From contig CAZNRY010000045.1 in NCBI GenBank assembly GCA_964575675.1, forward strand, positions 1 to 23,081: a DNA stretch of 23,081 nt, read 5' to 3'. The stretch's first letter is position 1. Each line of letters begins with the position of its first letter. Both the position numbers and the translations under genes were made by a program. This DNA comes from CAZNRY01 sp964575675 (GTDB lineage Bacteria; Eisenbacteria; RBG-16-71-46; CAIMUX01; VGJL01). Under the pieces are notes generated by a model, which did no database searches, was not told the origin of the DNA, and worked only from the letters and a program-made list of their open reading frames with translations. Shown in pieces: positions 21,999 to 23,081 of the stretch.

Positions 21999-23081
21999 CT
22001 ACTCGGATAGAAGCAGGATCGTGCTGCGGGGGCTCGCGAGGTAGAAGCCCGGCGGATCGATGACCACCTCTTGGCCGACGTCGGCGATTTCCTGTCCGCG
22101 TGGAAGGCTCGTGTCCAGAATTCGCCGCCACGGCCGTCCGCCGAGGGGGCCGGGCAGCCGGATCGTCTGCGCCCGCCAATCGCCGTTCAGGATGAGAAAG
22201 AGGAGATACTTCCCCTCGCGCGACGGCGTTTCCCCGCCGTCGAGCATGCAGCAGATCGTCCTGAGATCCGGGTCGCTCCACGGGGGCCGCCCGAGGTCCG
22301 TCCCTAGCCATGTGATGTCCGGGATGTTGTCGGCATCGAGGTCCTGCCCCAGTAGAAAGCTTCGCCGTTGGAGAATCGGAAACCTCCGCGTGAGCGCGAT
22401 CGTCTTCCGGAAAAAATCTACAATGTCGGCGTTATTGGCCGCGAGATCCCAGTCGAACCAGGAGAGATCGTTGTCCTGGCAGTAGGCGTTGTTGTTTCCG
22501 CGCTGTGTGCGCAAGAACTCGTCGCCCCCGAGAATCATCGGCGTGCCCGATGAGAAGAGGAGAACGCAGGCGCAGTTCTTCACGAGACGCCGGCGAAGCG
22601 CGAGGACTGCCGGATCGCCGGTGTCGCCTTCGGCGCCGCAGTTCCAGGAGTTGTTGTCGTTGGCGCCGTCCGCGTTTCCTTCGCCGTTCGCCTCGTTGTG
22701 CTTCCCGTCGTATGCGAAGAGATCGTGCAGCGTAAAACCGTCGTGGCAGGTGACGAAGTTCACGCTGTTGTACGCCGCGCGGCCGTCGTCCCCGTAGAGA
22801 TCCGCCGAGCCTGTGAGCCTTCGTCCAAGGTCCGGGATCTGTCCGGGGTCGCCCTTGGCGAAGCGTCGAAGGGTGTCGCGGAAGCGGCCGTTCCATTCCG
22901 ACCAATCGGTCGGGAAGTTCCCCACGTCGTAGGAACCGAGGTCCCACGGCTCGGCGATCAGCTTGACCCTATGGAGGATGGGATCCTGCGAGATCGCGTC
23001 GAAGAATGCCGCCGAGTTACGGAACGGCCCCTCTTCGCGCCCCAGGACGGATGCGAGATCGAAGCGGAAACCGTCCACGCG
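21999..23081 (-). CDS. glgX: Glycogen debranching enzyme GlgX, 5' truncated by the window end
   Basis: The C-terminal 360 residues of a GH13 isoamylase-type enzyme; the reading frame is open to the last base (RVDGFRFD). All three GH13 catalytic acids are in view: the nucleophile Asp in GFRFDLA (codon 23058-23060), the acid/base Glu in AEPWDLG (22950-22952) and the third Asp in TCHDGFTL (22740-22742). GNNNAYCQDNDLSWFDWDL is the GlgX/TreX signature that sets this group apart from GlgB. The C-terminal beta domain is complete and ends LASPRSTILLLSE. It hydrolyses alpha-1,6 branches of glycogen limit dextrins. The missing N-terminal half would hold the CBM48 domain. The downstream RRM gene is separated by 337 bp, so no operon is implied. 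Confidence 0.95.
   Translation of the reverse strand, partial: RVDGFRFDLASVLGREEGPFRNSAAFFDAISQDPILHRVKLIAEPWDLGSYDVGNFPTDWSEWNGRFRDTLRRFAKGDPGQIPDLGRRLTGSADLYGDDGRAAYNSVNFVTCHDGFTLHDLFAYDGKHNEANGEGNADGANDNNSWNCGAEGDTGDPAVLALRRRLVKNCACVLLFSSGTPMILGGDEFLRTQRGNNNAYCQDNDLSWFDWDLAANNADIVDFFRKTIALTRRFPILQRRSFLLGQDLDADNIPDITWLGTDLGRPPWSDPDLRTICCMLDGGETPSREGKYLLFLILNGDWRAQTIRLPGPLGGRPWRRILDTSLPRGQEIADVGQEVVIDPPGFYLASPRSTILLLSE

Noticed and set aside
1..23081. CRISPR array, tRNA, rRNA, prophage or defence island
   Set aside because: No regularly spaced repeats, tRNA-like arms, rRNA segments, phage structural genes or known defence domains were seen on either strand.

Overview
The window is a GC-rich piece of a bacterial genome. 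It is probably a scaffold from an assembled draft or metagenome genome, because a run of ten Ns sits inside one gene. Gene content suggests a Gram-negative-type heterotroph from a poorly cultured, FCB-like lineage. The evidence is a PEP-CTERM exported protein, a secreted beta-helix protein with chlamydial Pmp-like repeats, a TonB-C-like domain, a fused MFS/spermidine-synthase protein, GTP-type PEPCK and several secreted peptidases. This placement is inference: no rRNA or marker gene is present.

Layout. 1-183: the C-terminal tail of a proline-catabolic P5C dehydrogenase. 201-1454: a secreted Pmp-like beta-helix protein. 1475-4424 (minus): a fused MFS/spermidine-synthase-like membrane protein, split by the N gap. 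4651-5571 (minus): a SHOCT-like/DUF4097-type protein. 5739-9361 (plus): a two-gene operon of an M1-like metallopeptidase and an M28 peptidase with a C-terminal PDZ domain. 9493-12146 (plus): a translationally coupled lysine-ketoglutarate reductase and saccharopine dehydrogenase. 12413-13093 (plus): a PEP-CTERM protein behind an AT-rich leader. 13213-14958 (minus): GTP-dependent PEPCK. 15222-16445 (plus): D-Ala-D-Ala ligase with a TTG start. 16491-17450 (minus): an exported zinc-ribbon protein with a TonB-C-like end. 17736-19787 (minus): an S9 prolyl-oligopeptidase-family peptidase. 19989-21275 (plus): an SDR epimerase/dehydratase with an unusual insert. 21332-21661 (minus): a glycine-rich RRM RNA-binding protein. 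21999 to the window end (minus): glycogen-debranching GlgX, 5' truncated.

How the genes fit together. Three peptidases (M1, M28, S9), the saccharopine route for lysine, P5C dehydrogenase for proline and PEPCK for gluconeogenesis together suggest an organism that lives on protein and amino acids and stores carbon as glycogen (GlgX). Most genes are ordinary housekeeping or catabolic genes.

The most unusual structure is a pair of 123-bp imperfectly palindromic repeats, 4531-4653 and 17616-17738, in inverted orientation and 115/123 identical by hand alignment. Each lies just downstream of a minus-strand gene, and its terminal TAG is that gene's stop codon. No transposase, CRISPR array, tRNA, rRNA or defence system was seen.
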